A DNA stretch of 64,000 bases from positions 1-64,000 of the forward strand of contig VZTI01003644.1 in NCBI GenBank assembly GCA_013397865.1. The letters are read 5' to 3'. The DNA comes from Struthidea cinerea. Lineage: Eukaryota > Chordata > Aves > Passeriformes > Corcoracidae. A model generated the notes under the pieces. The model was not told the origin of the DNA and did no database searches. It was given only the letters and a program-made list of their open reading frames with translations. Position numbers and translations under genes: made by a program. Positions 24,001-38,664 of the stretch are shown here, piece after piece; position 1 is the stretch's first letter, and every line of letters begins with the position of its first letter.

Positions 24001-27000
24001 ATTATGATAACTTGTTTGTGTCTGAGCCAGGAGTGTGCTCTCTATTAGTTCTACTGCTGTTCTGCAGAAAAAACCCAAAAACCCAAACACCAGTATGAGG
24101 AATTGGAACAGCAGGTAGGACAGTGGTGGGGCAACAGTGTTCTGTGTGGCTGAGGCTTTCCAGATATGGCTTGTCTCTGTACAGAGATCTAAGGTGACCT
24201 CTTTTTTTAAAGTTGTGTTCTTTGTACTTCAGAATTTTTTTTTTTTTTAATTTTTGCTTTTTTAAGGTAGAAGGAAGTGGTGTATGGTGCAGTTGCAACA
24301 ATAATGGTGCCTTTCTAGGGTACCCTCTCAAAGAAGCGTATTAAAATGCTGTGTGGAGAACAAATGGTTTAAAAACATTGAAGGAGTGGAACTGGAGAGT
24401 CTAGTAATGAAAAAATCTGGAGGAGAGTGATAGTCTTTATTCAGCTGGATGTCAGGGCTGCCAATTTCCGTAACAGCAGGAAGCTTGAAATACATGCACA
24501 TACTTGCCCGAGCCTCGGTACATTTTATCACTAATAACCTTAGTACCCAGCCAAGAGTGCTCTGCCAACATTTACTAGGTTTGAAAGGCCAACTCAAGGT
24601 GTTTTTCCTCTAATAAAGGAACAATAAGAGTATCCTTAACCAGCTGACCTATCTGAAGAGGTTATTAGAGAATTTGTCTTTTTGTCCATTTTTTTCTGTT
24701 CTTGTCTGTACTGCAAAACAATGAAACCAATAATATCACAAAACAATAAAACAAGCAATATCACAAACCCAAGAATTTAATTTCTGAAAATGGTATGTGT
24801 CTTAAAAGCTAATTCAGGTGGTTCTGACTTTTTTGGCTCCTTGGCCATGCTGGGTCTCCCATGAGATGCTGATTTCCTCTGAAGCTGCAGTCAGACAGTT
24901 ATTCCGGGTAGGAAGCCTAGCAAGTTAATGAAAGAAGGGTAACAGTTGCCTTTGTCTTTAATGACACAGCTTTTTGTACCCTTGGTTTTTTGTTTTTGAC
25001 AGTCAGCTCTTCTGTGCTTGAAATCTGTGGTAAAAGAAAACTGAAGATGAGTGACACCTTTTAGAAGTTCCAGCTGAAATTTAGCATCTTGTCACTAGGT
25101 ATCAAAGGCGTCACCTGACAGCTAAACCATGGGTTCTGTGTGCCTCTGGTCTTTGTCTGTAATTGTGACCAGTGCTAGCTTGGTCATGTTGAGTAAGTTG
25201 TCTTTCTGACATTTAAGAAACTGACAGATCAAAGCCCCATGGCACTTTTATTTATTTATTTTTCAAAAATCATCATGAACTGAAGCAATTTGGAGTACTG
25301 GGATAAAAAATGGTAGAGCACCAAGTATTTCCTAAAAAAATCATAATCAATTTTGGAATGTTATGCTTGCTGTGGATGAAATTAAAGAACTTTAGGATTA
25401 TCTTTTATGCTATGAAATATTCGTAGTGCAAATGAGAACAAGTTTCTGCTTTCCATAAAAGCTACTATGCAGTTATCATACATAGAAAATATGTCCCAGG
25501 ATTACTTCACAATGAATAGGATTAAAACATACAATGCAAAGGGGAGGCACGAGATAATACGCATTAGTAAATGTATAAATTCAAGTAATCTCTATGCTCC
25601 TGAGAAAAGCAAACGTGGGTTGGAAATCAATTTCTCTCCACAAAATAAGCTTCCCCACAAATGATAGCATATGATAGCATATGTGCCACAATAGTATCAA
25701 TGTATTGTATTCCTTTCTCCATCCCCTCTCCTTTTGTAACAGCCAAGCTTTTGGGCACGGGATAGAGCGCTTGCAAGTGCTTCTGAACCTATAGTCAATG
25801 CTGTGTACAATTCTTTTAATGAACCTTCAAGGAAATTCCATAGTCACATTTCTTCTGGAAGCAATTAATTTCTTCTTATAAAGGTAATGTGAAGGTTGGT
25901 TGAAAAAGTGTCATTTATTTCCATGTGTTTGTCACTGTGGCTTATTTTAGTGTTTAAAATCTTTGCTGGCCACAGTTCAGGGCTGTTAAGAGCATTTATT
26001 TGTGTTAAGTGATTTCCAAAAGCTATTCTGATGTTGCTGCTGGTAGAACCTTTGCAGATATTTCAGACTTTTTGTTTGGCTGGTTTTTTGATACTGCAAT
26101 GTCTAAAGGTATCAATTTTATACTGAAGAAATACAGCACTTTCAAAGGATTCTGCAGTGACCAATGTCAACCACAAGCATACAGTAAGTGAGATCAATAA
26201 TCCATTCAGCAATTTTGAGAAACTGGTCAAGTGACGACTGAAAACAAAAGCACGCTCTATGAGAAATACTAATCACTGTACAGATGTAAGGCCTTACATT
26301 AAATAAAAAAAAAAAAAAGAACAACGAATACAATGAACAAATTATTAATTGTAAATATCCTAAATATTAGTCAAATGATTCCATGCTCACTGAAGGCATA
26401 AAGGTATCTTTGGATGAATAACTTCTTTGCACTCTTAGCTGGGGCTTTTCCAGCAAGCATATAAATATGTAGTCTCTGACTCTCACTCTCTCGCTTCACA
26501 TATCAAAGAAGTAAAATCATGTTTTGCATTTCTTTTTCTCAGTCAAAATATATAAATGAAAGAATGTCACTTTCCTATTAAAAAAGCTTGAAAATATAGA
26601 GTGAATGGATTGGAGATGTAGACCTGGCATGGGCCCAACCTTTTTACCATTGTAACATATCTTTCTTCCAAAATTAACCTTCAGTTTTTATCAAATGTAA
26701 GCTGAAAATTCTCATTGATTGCTGTTGCCAGGTTTTCTTCATGTGACCTGCTAATCTCCAGTTGTATGAAGAGCCCAACACTTATCCTAAATAGCTCTTG
26801 GCTGGTGTGTATGTATGTGTATACACATGTAAAAGAAAATTATATCCACTATAATGCTGCACTAATGCTGCTCTCTTATTTCTTCCAGATACAAATAAAA
26901 CGTGATCAATATATAACTAACTTACGCTATTTGGTCAATATATAGATAACTGTATTTGAGTACCTTTTGTTGAACTACTTTATTGGAGATCATGTAATGG

Positions 27001-28161
27001 AGAAATAAAAACTCAAATTCAGATGTGATTTTGGTTATAAGTTTGAATTCTCCATTGCTTACTTGAAATTGAAATGATTTAAATGAGAACAGGTATCCAA
27101 GAAATGAGGATAGTTCTGAACAATTTATTGGTGTTGAAGCCATGAATAATACAGGACCTGCATATCTTTAAATGACACGTCATGAACTAGATTGTTGCAA
27201 ATTACAAGAGTATGACAATGATATAATATCACATAAATCTGATATTCATCTACAAAGGTTGGTTGTTTGTCAAGCTGTTTGTGGGTTTGCAGCTGACCTT
27301 TAAAAACTTGAGGATGAATCAAACTACAGCATGAACAATGAAAGTCTTTCAACAAGTAAGTATAATAAATCTACCCACTTAGAGACTGAGGCAAGTATAA
27401 TATATAAAACTAAAGACAAGCTTTAATAGACACACAGAACATAGGGAATTAATTCTGAATATAGAAAGATTAATTATAGCTATGGTCACGTGGAGGGTTG
27501 AGGATGTTTGAATGCATTTGCATATTCAAGATTCCACACTTTACTTTTAACTGTATCTTGAAAAAAACCATCCTAAAAGTTATCTTTGTGAAACAGGGAA
27601 CCTGGAACTTCAATCCCTTTACCTTTCAAAATTGTGGTTTAGTCCCGATAATTGCGTGCCAATGTAGAGAGCCTCTACTCTCTTTTGTGTGACTCTGGTT
27701 GAATTCTAAGGTGTGGGGGGGGTGAATGGGAAAAGAAGAACTTATTGAAAAACAGCAATGCTAATTGTGAATTTTTGACAGCTATATTTTTAACACAATA
27801 TGAATGAGTATCAAATGAAGGTTGTGAGATCCTCAGGACAAGGATGTGGCTTGCTTTGTTCAGTGCAAGGTCACCATAAGCCTCGTAAGACTGGCTCATT
27901 ACTGGGGCTCTTCAATGCAAAGTCTAAGAAACCTTAATCTTGAAGCTAGTGCCTGGACTTCTGATGCTGAATCATTTCTGTGCTTATAATATCTGCTTAA
28001 GGTGGTAGGATGTTTACTGCAGTTTGCAGCCTCAGTAAACATACTTATAACTCTTGGCATTTCCCTTTAGCAGGGCAAAATAGCGTATTTTAAGTATTTG
28101 TGCAATATTTATGACAATACAACAAAAGGAATGCTGTTCTTCTAAGCAGTAATAAGCATTT

Positions 28162-28177
28162 AAAAAAAAAAAAAAAA
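28162..28177 (+). repeat. poly-A run
   Basis: Sixteen consecutive A residues followed by A/C-rich sequence. I see no transposon body or target duplication attached, so I do not call a retrocopy. Confidence 0.9.
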
Positions 28178-31015
28178 CAAACTAGCCAAAACAAAACATT
28201 AAGTAGGATCATTAAAAAAATGATTGACAATTGGCAACTTAGAAGATAGTCTTCCACTTTTTAGTACAAATTATAGAATTTATATTTGTCTTTCTAGCTG
28301 ACAGCTGAAGAACATATATAATTTGTGCTGATTACAGATGGTAATCTTTCCTGAACAACTTGCTTGCTTTTCTGCTGAAGATCAGAACTGATTGTGATGG
28401 CAAGAAAAATTCAAATGTAACTGTGTATATGATTTTCTGTGCAAGGAGAAATGAATGTATTTAAAGTATCACCTTTAAATGTTAAATTTAGTCTTAACAT
28501 TGCATTACTAGCTGATGAGGTATTACACCTAATCCATCTGTGCCTGCACCACAGGTTGTGTTAAGTTAAAATGATTGTGCTAAATCAAAACTCAATTTTC
28601 AGTGTGGTACATCCAGCCAAACACCAAATATAATCATGTTTAAATTGGGACTATAAAACAGGGTTCTCATGAAATGTGATGCTGGGCAGAAATAATTTGG
28701 CTATGTCCTTCAGAAACTCTAGCTATGAGACCTGAACTATTTCAGCTTTTTGAGCAAACACCAGTGAGTTAAATTCTCCCTTGGCAATACAGGAGGGTTT
28801 TATCCTGCTCAAAATTGAGTTTGGTTATATTTATGAACTTAGTGTTTTTCAGGCTTACTGGGACACCAAATAGAAAATCAAGCCACCTGAGCATCCAGCA
28901 AAATGAGAAGATTTGTGGTGCGTAGGTGAAGCTCTGTAGCATGTGTGACTGTGCCTTCCTTCCATATGTAATAGGTACATATATTTGTATGGTTTATTGT
29001 TGCTTAAATGACTATAAAATGATAAAAAGTGCTAAATTTAATGTCTAGCTATAATATTGCAAAGGGGATTTTCCAGGAACCATGGAAATTTTCTTCTCAC
29101 ACATGACAGTTAAGGAACAGTAATGCTTTAATTTTCGACTATCTCTCCTGCAGCCTGTAACTATATTAATTTTTCGATAAAATGAATGCAGTAAAGGGTT
29201 TGTTTGCTTACGATGGAAACTCACATAGAAAAAGGTGCATGCTGTTCTTACACTTTGTATAGTACAGTGAACTTAGGAAGGCAGCATCATGTAGTAAATT
29301 ATGACTTGGTGTGTATCACTTTGGAACAGTAAAGAGGCATGAGATTCTGAATGCACTGAACATAAGTGAAAGAGACAGCTTGTACTGTGTCTGAAAAGAG
29401 TAAGTCAAAATAAGTAGTCATAACAGTGAAATATTTATACAAACAGATTTAAATTTCCACGTAAATGTGCAGGCTGTCCTCTGAAATCTGTTGATTTTGT
29501 CACTGTAGTAAGATTTGTGCATGATTATGATGTTTAGGTCTAGGACTCTCTGTCTACAGTTCTGCCTCTACCTTAATCTAGCTTCCCTTTCCATCTGGCA
29601 GAGCTGTTCTGACAAAACTATTGAAGAGGCTAGAATGAGCATGGCAGTGGATGCTCAGGTTAACCAAGCAGGCTGTCATGGCTTGCACAAGGTATGCATG
29701 ATACAGGACAAAGTTTTGTAACATTGGCCACAGTATCTGAGTGATATGGACCCCATTGCAGAAGGTTTTTCTTGGATTTTTCAAAAGATAGTGATTATTT
29801 TGAGAAGCGAGAACTGCATGCATTATGGTGAGACAAGAGTGATATTTACTACCCTGCATTTGAATTTACAGAAAAGAACAAGTACTTCAGATTTTCTGCC
29901 GGAGAATAAGAATAAATGCTTTTTATATGGGCACAGGGTGTCTTGTGCTCAAGAAATAAATGTTTCCAAGTGTCTCCAGTGGAAACAATGCGGGGTTTAG
30001 AAAGAAGACTTGCATAGTGTTAAAATGAACTGAATTTTCAGTCATTTCTGTTTGCTTGTTAAACCAACACTGCCTATATTTTTTGCTCAACTGTTGCTTA
30101 ATCTTAAGTTAAAAATATTGCTATAAAACCTTGTACTTTCATCACTTGTGTGCTACAATTTGTGAGAAGATGGAAGCACGATGAAAATTTGTATTTAACA
30201 ATTCAGAACAAGATCACTATGTTTTTTCTTTCTCCTGTTAAATTAGGTTTTAACAACCATTTTGGAGGCTATTTGCAAATATTTTGATGTAAAGGTTAAA
30301 TGTTTCAGAAAACACAATATGTCTGTCTTTGTATCACCAAGTATTGGGCTGTTGTACGGAATAACGAGTGAGAAATATGTTTTAACAGTCACTTATATAT
30401 CAAACTCCCTCAAAGTTCTAACTGAATAGTGTTACAAGTTTTTGAGAGCTTGTAGTACTAAGAAAATAGTGACTCTAAAGCATGTTAATAACATTTGTTA
30501 TGGATTTTCACATGAATGACAAAGTGCTTGTTTGGTTGAGCATCCTAAAGTAGCTTCCCCTGGTAATACTGATGCTTGGCAATCACTGTGTTGCTGTCTT
30601 TCTCTTAAAACTTGATATCTTGCAATTGTGATGATCCATTTAAACTATAGAAAAGTGAGCTGTGCTGAAACACTGGAGAGAAACGCTGTGCTGGGGCTTT
30701 GTTTTAAATTAGTTTCATTTCCTTACTATCTTGATTTTTTTTTTTTTTTAATCGCCAGCCTAACAACTTAATACTGATTTTTCAGTACTTTGATTAGTTT
30801 TCTGAATTTTACTGTAAAGGCAAAGGCTAGGAATGAAGGAAAGAAGAGTTTTCCATTAGATGAAAACATAACATTTTCGTGCTCATCTATGGAATAGTTA
30901 GAAAAACTCCCCACACTGCAGTGTTAGCAAAAATCTTTAATTCAGAGTCTTAAATCTGAAGTTTCTAAGTAACAGCACTGAGCGATGGGAGAGTGCTAGA
31001 AGATGCTGATGGAAG

Positions 31016-31059
31016 TACTGGAAGCAGTTGTATATATATATATATATATACTGGAAGCA
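31016..31059 (+). repeat. (TA)n flanked by duplicated 11-mer
   Basis: Ten TA units (31031-31050) lie between two copies of TACTGGAAGCA (31016-31026 and 31049-31059). The flanking duplication suggests slippage or break repair across the TA tract. Confidence 0.85.
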
Positions 31060-32877
31060 TGTATATAGAGCTAGGTAGGAGCTCCACAGCTATCCCAGTG
31101 TCATGTTCTGGCTTGGAAATGGAGACCAGTTGGGCGGAAGCCAGCCTACTGAAGATCAGCTGGACCTTACTGTAGCAAAGAAATACGCCTTCCCTCTAAT
31201 TTCGCATTTACCGCAAGGTTTTGCCATCCTGGGTAATCTCTAAACAACTGGAGAGGCTTCAAGAGCCTGTTTGAAACAGGTGGGAAACATTCTAAGCTCA
31301 TTTCTAAGTATGGTAATTGTGAAATAACAACAGATAACTAGTCGGAGAATTTTTTTGCTATTTTTGATACTTTCTCTACACTCAGTTGTATCTGGACTTC
31401 CTCTCTCCCACCTCCTCCCTTTTCCTCCACCTCCCCACCCCCATTATTTTTACCCTATGTGCATCCTCAAAAGAATAGATATACTTTGTCCTATCAACTC
31501 CCAAATTCATGTTATCATTTGTGTCTGACAGTGTTTCCACTGAGGCGTGTGGATTATAGATGTGTGTATGTATATAGATGTGGGTTTATTCTGTGAACAC
31601 ATCAATAATTCTTTTTATTTCCATTATTCTAACTTGTGAACATTGGATTCTGACATGCTCACTATATTCCCTCTGGGAAAACCTTACAGAAGATTTTCAG
31701 AACTTCTTTTGCTTAAAGATGCTGTTGCTTCATCAGTAACCCCATTCCCACCACATTATTTTGCATAGTAGGTATTGAAATGATTTATTTTCAGACGGTA
31801 GAGTGCATGGGACTATTAGTTATTACCAAGGCAATGTTCCTTGTGGCTAAAGTGATGAAAGAAAAGAGCAAATAATGTTGATTTTTGGTGGCTTTTCTTA
31901 GTCTTAAATACATTTGTTTCTCTTCTTGTAGTCCACTGAGACAAAGAATTTAGGATTGCAGAAAAATCCAGATAAACAAGTGTGCTCTTAAAGTCAGGAA
32001 GCAATATTTTGGCTCAGCCTTGGCTTCCAAGATGGATAAACCCATGTTTTGGAATATTGAGCATCATATAGTAGCAAGCATTCACAGTGTATGACTTGGG
32101 CATAGTGAAAGATGCCTCGATTAACATGCTTGTACATGGTTTCTGCAGTACTATGTAACAGCACAGAAAAAAATTGAATTCTAAGATCCCAGTTTGACTC
32201 ATAGAATGCATAAGGTTTTAATAAGATTAAAAAAAGAAATCACAGAGTGTTCTTGTAGTAGACTGGTGTTTCCTAAAGTGTCATTTAGGGTCTTTCCAAT
32301 GTTGTAGAGTACTGTCATCTCCTAGCAATGAACTTTCAGTTCATGTCATAATTTAATTCTGAAAAACACAGTGCTTTTATAAAAACTTCATTCTGAGATT
32401 ATGAAGGCTTCACTTAAAGTATATCCTGTAGCAATACAGCTCTGTAACAGCATTGGAACTACCAATGATTATGAATTATTCCTGAAAGCAACCCACTGAG
32501 CTCTAGAAGCATGCCACATCTGGTTCAGGGCACACGGTTATTCTGCGGTTTTACTATAATATTACTGTTAACTTCCAAAGTAAATAATGTCTTTATCTTA
32601 TGTATTCATCAAGGCATTGTGCTGTGTCTAGCTTATAGAATTTGGCTTTGCTGCTTCCATTCATCTTCCACTTGTCATGCAACGTCTAGCACAAGGGTAA
32701 TTGATAAAGAAGTGTGAACTCAACTGAGTAAGATATATAGAGTGGCCAGGCTTTGAAAAATGTGTACAATGTTATTTATTAATAATAAATATGTTTAAAG
32801 AATGGTTTGTCACTCTGGATGACAGATGACATTTCTCAGTTGGTGCTGTGAGGAAGGTTGCTACAGCTATGAAATGC

Positions 32878-33305
32878 AGAATCATAGAATCATTTAGGCT
32901 GGAAAAGACCTCTAGGATCATTGAGGCCAAACATTTTCCCAACACAGCCAAGTCTATCACATAATCATGTTCCTAAGAGCCACATCTAAACAACTTTTAA
33001 ATACCTCCAGGAGTGGTGACTTCACCTCTTCCCTGGGCAACCTGTTCCAGTGTTTTACCAGCCCTTTTAGTGAAAATTTCTTTTTCAATAATCCAGGCTA
33101 AACCCTCCCTGGTGCAACTTGAGGATAACAACCAATTTAGTGTTATACAGAGGGTGCCCTCAGTCCCCTCATCCAGACTATGGACTGGCCCCAATACTAA
33201 ACCCTGTGTAATACCACTTCTGACTGGTAGGCAACTGGATTTAATTCCATTCACCACCACTCTCTGGGCGTGTTCATCCAGCCCAGTTGCTTTATGTCAA
33301 TTGAT
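32878..33305 (-). mobile_element. CR1 LINE fragment, minus orientation
   Basis: On the + strand the block opens AGAATCATAGAATCATTTAG, the complement of a CR1 3' tail, and continues with GGCTGGAAAAGACC and CTGGGCAACCTGTTCCAGTG, which are standard CR1 3'-region words in reverse. From about 33130 it carries a second CR1-like part (CCCAATACTAAACCCTG and CATTCACCACCACTCTCTGG) from farther upstream in the element, so there is probably an internal deletion or a join of two pieces near 33120-33130. No intact reverse transcriptase frame remains. Confidence 0.85.
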
Positions 33306-34704
33306 GGGCAGCACTTGTTAATTTAATATAGATTTTAATACAGGATTGTGTGTGTGTCAGATTGCTTGTGGCCTTCATGAAACAGACTGTGCTTTGAAAA
33401 TTGTATAAAGTCACAAAGATGTGTAAATTAGTTTACACAGTTCTAAATATTACACTGATATGCACAATATTTTGCTGTAACTAAAGTTGCTGCAAGGCTT
33501 GAAATAGATATACAGTTTGAAATCCAAAGTATGTATTCAATCTTCTACTTCCAAAGTATATCGTTCCTCTTTGAGTAGCTGTCTACTTGCTTTTCTTTCT
33601 TTTTTCTTTCATTATTAAAAGTCCATGTTTTTGTAGCCACTCTCTTGTTAAAAAGCACACATGCTGATTGGGAATTGAAATCTTTACTTAGTATTTAATC
33701 TCATTCCTAAAAGTTTTGACTTAAATTGCTCTGCTTTAGAAATTACAGTGTTCTATTAGTAGAGGACTTCATGAGCTTTTGGCTGGTGGGTATTTCTGTT
33801 CTTGCAAGATTCTTCATGGTATAAATGAAACATCAGACTTTTATGCTAAATCTCATCTTCTTGCTTGGCATACAGAGGCCTTTAGGCACTTTGATAAAGA
33901 GAGGCTAAAATATGCATTTGCTAACACTCTTTCTTCTTGAATTGGTCATGAGTTTCCACTTTTGCAGTGCTCAAGATAACTTTATTGTCATTAAGTTATC
34001 ACTAGAATTGCTGGAGACAAAATTTCTGAGAAAATTTCTGGCAATATTAAAACTCCAAATTTTAACACAGAACATAAAATTGAGAGAAGCAAAGGCCTTG
34101 TTTAAAATAAAGTCAAACCAAGACTTTCTCATAGACATCCTGGTAGGAAAGTACTATCAGAAAGCATTCATTTGTCTCTCAAAAACAGACAAACCTGCAA
34201 GTTTGTACGTTTGTCCTATTTGTTTCTAATGGATTGTTGGAATATGCAGAATGGATGTTGAGTGTAGGAGTATGTTGGGAAGAAGTGCAAAAGGATATAA
34301 ACACCCAAAGCATGCAATCTGAACAAGTCAGGAACACTTTTTTTCCTTAAATTCTGTTATTTAATTTTGTAAAACAGCATTAAAGTTTACAGTTGTTTGA
34401 CTTTTTACTTTTTGTAACTACTTTGAAATTTGTCCCCATGGTATGCCTTTTGCATACCACTTTTGTAGCAGCTACTTTTACAGTTCTGAGTATGTTCTAG
34501 ACTTTTTGGGTTGAATGTTAATGCTTATAGCTCTTTTTTTATCAAAGTATTTTATTCTTTAGTTTATTTTAAAAATTCATTGATTTGGGATTGCTGACTA
34601 TGAACAGACATCTGTGAGTAAAACCAAGCAGAAATCTATATCCATAGGTAAATTAAAGACTGTGATTGTTTAACTCTGGGTTGTACAGAAAATGGAGCTC
34701 ATTA

Positions 34705-34724
34705 AAAATAAATAAATAAATAAA
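34705..34724 (+). repeat. (AAAT)n short microsatellite
   Basis: About four to five AAAT units in a row. Confidence 0.85.
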
Positions 34725-35824
34725 GTACTTGTGATTTAGGCCTGAGAGAGTCTTATGCTGCGCTCAGTGACCTTGTGGCTCCAAAGCAGTAATGAAATGT
34801 TTTGCCAAGGCTGTAGACTTCAGTAAAATGAGCTCTTAAGATGTGTATTGCTGTCTCTATTGAAAGTCTGCATTCGGTTTTTACCGAAATAGAAAGCAAA
34901 CTTGTTCTGAGCTAATGTTTGTCTAATTGCTTTAGTTAGCCCCAAATATGATAATACAACAACACTCTTGGAAAAGATAGACACTGTTTAATTATTCAGC
35001 TAGTGGGTTTTCTTAGCTCGCCTAAATGTTCCTTGTTCCAGTTTAAACTCAGGTTTCTCTTTATTTGTATTCCAGGCTGGAATAAGATATAATTTGCATT
35101 CTCTAGCGGAGATGTATTGAAGACTTCCTTTTTTTTCAGGCTGAGATGTACATTCTCTTTTCTCACAGACTGTGTCCCTGAAACCCTTTCAACATTCTTG
35201 CTCCACTGTGTTAAGCTCTCTCAAACTACTCCTCTGATTAGAGACGTGACACCTCAAACTGGATGTTACTGTTCTGACAGCTTTGTTAATGGCGGGTAAA
35301 AAGGAAAGACTAACTTAGGTGTCCTCTAGGTTGTATTTCACCTTTTGTGCATTGTCAGGCTGATTGACTTTTCAGTCATGATGCTTTACTTAGGGTTATC
35401 TTGGGATCCATTATAACTTATGACCCTTAAGGGCTTTCACCGAGCCAGTTGTACTGAATTATTGTTACAAGACTAAAAGTTCCTTACACTTAAAATTTAA
35501 AAGAGATATAGTAATTTGTGGGTTTTTTTTACTTTTTTCAAGACACTTCAGCTTCAGCTCCTTTTCCATTTTTGCCTTGTTCTGTTCTCCTATGTATTTT
35601 AAACCTGTAATGTCACTAATGAAAATAATATCTGATGTTGGATGTAGAACAGACCTCTTCAGGCCTGTCTGTCATGAGTCATTACATTTAAGTGTGCTAA
35701 AGGAAGATAGTGTATATTTCAATCTGTTATGCATGTCCCTTATAATGGCCTCATGAAGGACATGACTGACTTTTGATTAGGTCTCAGACATGACCACATC
35801 AAAAGCTTCCTAAGATAGAGAGGA

Positions 35825-35858
35825 TTGTTTATCCACATAATCAGTTGTTTATCCACAT
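35825..35858 (+). repeat. 14-bp direct repeat
   Basis: TTGTTTATCCACAT occurs twice with a 20-bp period; the six-base spacer is AATCAG. Confidence 0.85.
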
Positions 35859-38648
35859 TTTAAATATATGTTACTTGTTTCATAGACGGAAACTAGACTT
35901 ATCTAGCATGATAAAACTACTTTCACCTGATTTCTTTTCTTCTCTAAAGGCCTTACCTTGTTTAAGTATTTGCTTCTCTATTTTTTTGAATTTAAGTTAA
36001 TATGGCTGGTCTACAGTGTCTTCATTGCTCCTAAACCTTTTTTTTAAAGGGAGGAAATATTTATTGTTTTTCATTCATCTGGATGCTTACCATCTCCCAC
36101 CATGTTCACCAATTCTTATTGTGAATAGCTTGGAGAGTTCTTGGAAAAAATCTTGGAATAATAAATCCAAGCAACTTTAAAAGCATTTAAAAGAATTCTC
36201 CAAGATGTCCTTCTACTACAGTGATTTTATCCTGCTGTCTCTGGTATTTACTTAGTCATCTCATTGCAAGTTATCTTTTTAATTAAAGCAGGCAGAAGAA
36301 TGCTAACCTTTGCCCTTGTCAGGGCTTCTTGTCCTGCAGTAGTTTATACTCAGCTAAAATGTGCCTCAAATTGATGTAGAGGTTACATAAAACGACTTTG
36401 GGTTCAAAATAGAAGTCCAATACTAAGGCAGTAGTAGGGTTTTTACAATCTTTGGTTAAAACTGCAGATGTATCCTGAGGTTATATTTGAGTTTTTGCTT
36501 CTTCCTTTTCCCGCCAGCAAGTTAATGGGGCAGCACCTGGTGGAGCTGCAAGCACTGAGTGCCTGACAACCAGAAGAGCATTACTTGCCACCAACAGTGC
36601 AATCCTGCCACTAAAAGTGCAATCCTGTTTGCTACCAAGGCTTGCTTTCCTGCAGGAGGGGAATGGTTTTTTGCAGAAGGGCACCACAGTGGGAGATTTC
36701 ATTCTGAGCTGCTGCCCCACCATGTAGAAAAGATGTTTGTGTTGTGTACCATTAATGTCTACCATTACTGTTAGTGTGGGTCTTTAGATGTAGTAGGAAA
36801 ATATGGGATATGTAGATATCAGAAGTGCATGTAGGCCTTTTGAGAAAAATCAACTTTTCAGATTAAAAAAAGTTAGTACTGATTCTTCTCCAGTCCCAGA
36901 AGAACAGACAAATGTGTCCTCTGCTGATATGCAACTAATAACTTCTCAATATTAGGCATTTGCAGCCAACTTACTTTTTTTCCCCTCATTGATAATGAAG
37001 GTCAAACTGAATTCTGATTAATTCTTTCCTTCCTCAAGGTATTTTCAGGGCAATTTTAATAGTTAGAGAAATGCTCAGGTAGTACCTTAAATACTCTTGA
37101 AGATACTACTTAGAAATCATGCAATTTGAGAGTGGAATCTCATAATCTGGATTTGAATTAAAAAAAAAACAAACTACTTATTCTCCAAAGCACAAACAGA
37201 ATGCAAACAGGAATCCACAAAATCCTAATCCTTACTTTAGAAAGTGATCATAATTTAGAACCTTAATACTTTTTCACTGGTGTTTATTGTTGTTTTGGTT
37301 GAGAAAAACAGTATCTCGCTTAAGAGAATTTTGAAATCAGCAGAGACAAAATCTGAATTAATTACTGAATTTTGTCATTAATTGTGTTGTGTAGTCATGG
37401 TTGTCTGCCAATGTTTCTCAGTTTTCCCAGGTCTATCCTTTCAAACTTGAACACAACTGTCATGGAAAGTTGTGCAAATGCCATTATCTAAAATATGAAT
37501 GTAATTAAAGCAGTAATTTCTTACTACAAGCATATCTTCTGTATTTTGCTTTCACTGTCAATATGGAAATGAACAGAGCAATATATATTCATAAAGCAGT
37601 GTGCACTCATATTCTAAGATTTTTTTGTAGCTCTTTTCTCACAGGTTCTTTCTGAAACTTAAAATCCCTTACTCACAGCAACTGGGAAACCTGTTTGTGT
37701 TTTGGTTTTAAAGTGTCATCACAGAACCACAGTTCCTACTGGTGGTTGTAAATGTATCAAGGATTACATTTCAGTTTGGAAGCGTTATTCCCTGATAGAA
37801 AATATTCAGTGTATGCAGAGGAAAATGGGGTAACAGTTAATCTGTCCATCATGTAATTCCAGACATCTTCTAGCTCTTTCCATTTCAGTAATGCTTTTGA
37901 ATATCTCACAGTCTGGACTGTCCAAATGAGAAAACTTTTTCTGTTATTTGTGGTCTGGATTTTTACCTCAAAAGCTGATCTGACTCTGGTTGGGCCCATT
38001 TTAATTTTAGGCTTCTAGAAGAAACTGTATTTTTCTGGTTCTGCAGTGAATTTTTAGTTTCATATAAGAAATACAGTTCTTGACACCTGCATTTATATTT
38101 CAAACATAACATAGTGAGCTGCCTAATGTGGTTTCATGTGCTTTTTGTTTCTGAAGCCCTGCCCACTCCCCCACCCCTCCAAACTGTAGACTGCTTTGCA
38201 TTATATTTGATATGCTTTAAAGAAAGCATGCTTCACTCGCTCATGGCATGTCAATCCTATAAAACTCTTTGATGCTAAACAATGATAGTTGTCTTTGCTT
38301 TATTTCCAAATGATAGCTTTAAAACCTGTAATTTTAAACCACCTGCAGTTAGAGTACGTAGCAGTTTCACAGTCTGGTCTGCTGATAGATTTTGCTTTCA
38401 TATACATGTTTGGATACACTTCTCTTTCTTTTTCCATAGAAGTGGCACAAGTTTCTGTAGCAACTTCCTGCTTAGTTGGCTTCACTACAATTAAATATCA
38501 AACATAAGATCATGGTTTATTGTTCTGTCTTTTTCTCTAGTATCTACTTTTACTGAGGTGCCAGGCACTCCTGAGCCAGGCTGACCAAAGAAAGAAGTGA
38601 ATTTTGAAATGTAAATTGAATACAGGAGCTGAGAAATTTTAACTGGGG

Positions 38649-38664
38649 AAAAAAAAAAAAAAAA
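38649..38664 (+). repeat. poly-A run
   Basis: Sixteen A residues, then TAAAAAAC. No retrocopy body recognised upstream. Confidence 0.9.

Larger units (their letters stand above)
24001..32877. other. unique AT-rich sequence, no gene seen
   Basis: No coding exon, RNA gene or large repeat recognised. Small repeats include a 10-bp tandem copy ATGATAGCAT at 25661-25680, an A run at 28162-28177, and a TA microsatellite at 31031-31050. All open frames are under 110 codons and lack protein-like character. Confidence 0.45.

Noticed and set aside
28140..28200. Poly-A run as the tail of a processed retrocopy
   Set aside because: No coding-like body upstream and no flanking target duplication.
33912..34229. 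105-codon plus-strand frame starting with a hydrophobic stretch that resembles a signal peptide
   Set aside because: The remainder is AT-driven K/L/I/F content with no cysteine pattern or family likeness and no splice context.
34873..34888. Palindrome TTCGGT-TTTT-ACCGAA
   Set aside because: A six-base stem with a four-T loop is expected by chance in 64 kb.
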